Shown here one piece after another: positions 63,692 to 64,000 of a stretch of DNA of 64,000 nucleotides; position 1 is the first letter of the stretch, and the number at the start of each line of letters is the position of its first letter. The notes below the pieces were generated by a model. The model was given only the letters and a program-made list of their open reading frames with translations, was not told where the DNA came from and did no database searches. A program made the translations under genes and the position numbers. The stretch is from positions 1 to 64,000 of the forward strand of contig JAFVNW010000052.1 of the NCBI GenBank assembly GCA_017506175.1. The letters run 5' to 3'. The DNA is from Bacteroidales bacterium (GTDB taxonomy: Bacteria; Bacteroidota; Bacteroidia; Bacteroidales; WCHB1-69).

Positions 63692-64000
63692 ATGCAAAAA
63701 GTGGAACAGGATTCTTCCAAACAAGAAGAGAAGCGCGGTTGGCCGAGCACGCCCATCGTCACATTCATTATCTGTTTGATAATCAGTGCGCTGCTTTGGG
63801 CAATCATGTCGCTTTCGCGGGAATACACCGTAACTTACACCTATCAGGTGAATTGCGTTGACATTCCGGAAGGGCGCATTTTAAACCAGTTGTCCGAAAA
63901 CACCCTTTCGCTGACTTTCAAAGCGAAGGGATTCGGGCTGCTCAACCCCTGTTTTATGAAGAAGAACCGCCGCATCAATTTGTCCATCACCAAATTGTAT
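63692..64000 (+). CDS. YbbR-like domain protein, N-terminal part (cut by window end)
   Basis: 103 codons are visible from ATG 63692, with no stop before the edge. A short hydrophilic start (MQKVEQDSSKQEEKRGWPST), a membrane helix (about 24-42; IVTFIICLIISALLWAIMSL), then a periplasmic part (EYTVTYTYQVNCVDIPEG) as in YbbR/CdaR-like proteins that follow yajC in Bacteroidota. The assignment rests on context and the start only. Confidence 0.7.
   Translation, partial: MQKVEQDSSKQEEKRGWPSTPIVTFIICLIISALLWAIMSLSREYTVTYTYQVNCVDIPEGRILNQLSENTLSLTFKAKGFGLLNPCFMKKNRRINLSITKLY

Overview
The window looks like chromosome of an anaerobic member of the Bacteroidota, most likely Bacteroidales. The evidence is: Bacteroidota-type promoters (-7 element TAnnTTTG) in front of many genes; proteins with type IX secretion (T9SS) C-terminal sorting domains (YPNPA...) and a PorV-like outer-membrane protein; Bacteroidota-only families (DUF4271, DUF4369, a GTPase-defective EF-G paralogue); lipid A synthesis (LpxB) and outer-membrane proteins of a diderm; and the [FeFe]-hydrogenase maturase HydE. 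I see no phage, IS element, integrase, CRISPR array or rRNA. There is one tRNA (Asp). The content is mostly core genome in short operons on both strands, with some secreted accessory proteins.

Layout. 0-3.6 kb: one giant secreted Ig-like/beta-helix/Gly-rich protein. 3.9-6.4 kb: TolC plus a periplasmic adaptor without a pump gene. 6.5-9.3 kb: ribosomal protein L25 (CTC) and the EF-G2-like paralogue. 9.4-10.6 kb: queF and a queuosine-precursor transporter behind a probable preQ1-I riboswitch. 10.7-13.3 kb: hydE, a TPM-domain protein and LemA. 13.5-17.4 kb: DUF4271-hemD-rnpA-yidD-ctpA. 17.4-24.3 kb: yraN, an aminotransferase, a MerR regulator, a secreted protein of unknown function, dnaX split over two frames, pfkA and an MscS channel. 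24.6-29.6 kb: a small secreted protein, aroB, a T9SS-exported esterase, and htpG behind a sigma-54-type promoter. 29.8-37.9 kb: an MBOAT acyltransferase, a TMTC-like TPR membrane protein, a DUF4369 lipoprotein, a T9SS endonuclease I and a second T9SS protein that shares a module with it. 38-45 kb: tcdA, a divergent membrane pyrophosphatase, recF, and acpP-fabF-rnc. 45-49.5 kb: an Omp85-type barrel, rpsO, pnp and tRNA-Asp. 49.6-57.3 kb: lpxB, a SanA/DUF218 protein, an M16 peptidase, a PorV-like protein and a secreted protein of unknown function. 57.4-61.7 kb: a phosphate transporter with a PhoB/PhoR-like pair in one operon. 61.9-64 kb: nusB, a DUF1573 lipoprotein, yajC and the start of a YbbR-like gene cut by the window edge.

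Most notable points: the preQ1-I-like leader; the EF-G paralogue lacking the catalytic His and other G-motif residues; dnaX with a +1 frame change exactly at the end of the gamma-type domains; a near-perfect sigma-54 promoter before htpG; a 48-bp perfect palindrome between hppA and recF; and a recently duplicated module in two neighbouring T9SS cargo proteins. All functional calls come from reading motifs and family resemblance; no database search was run.
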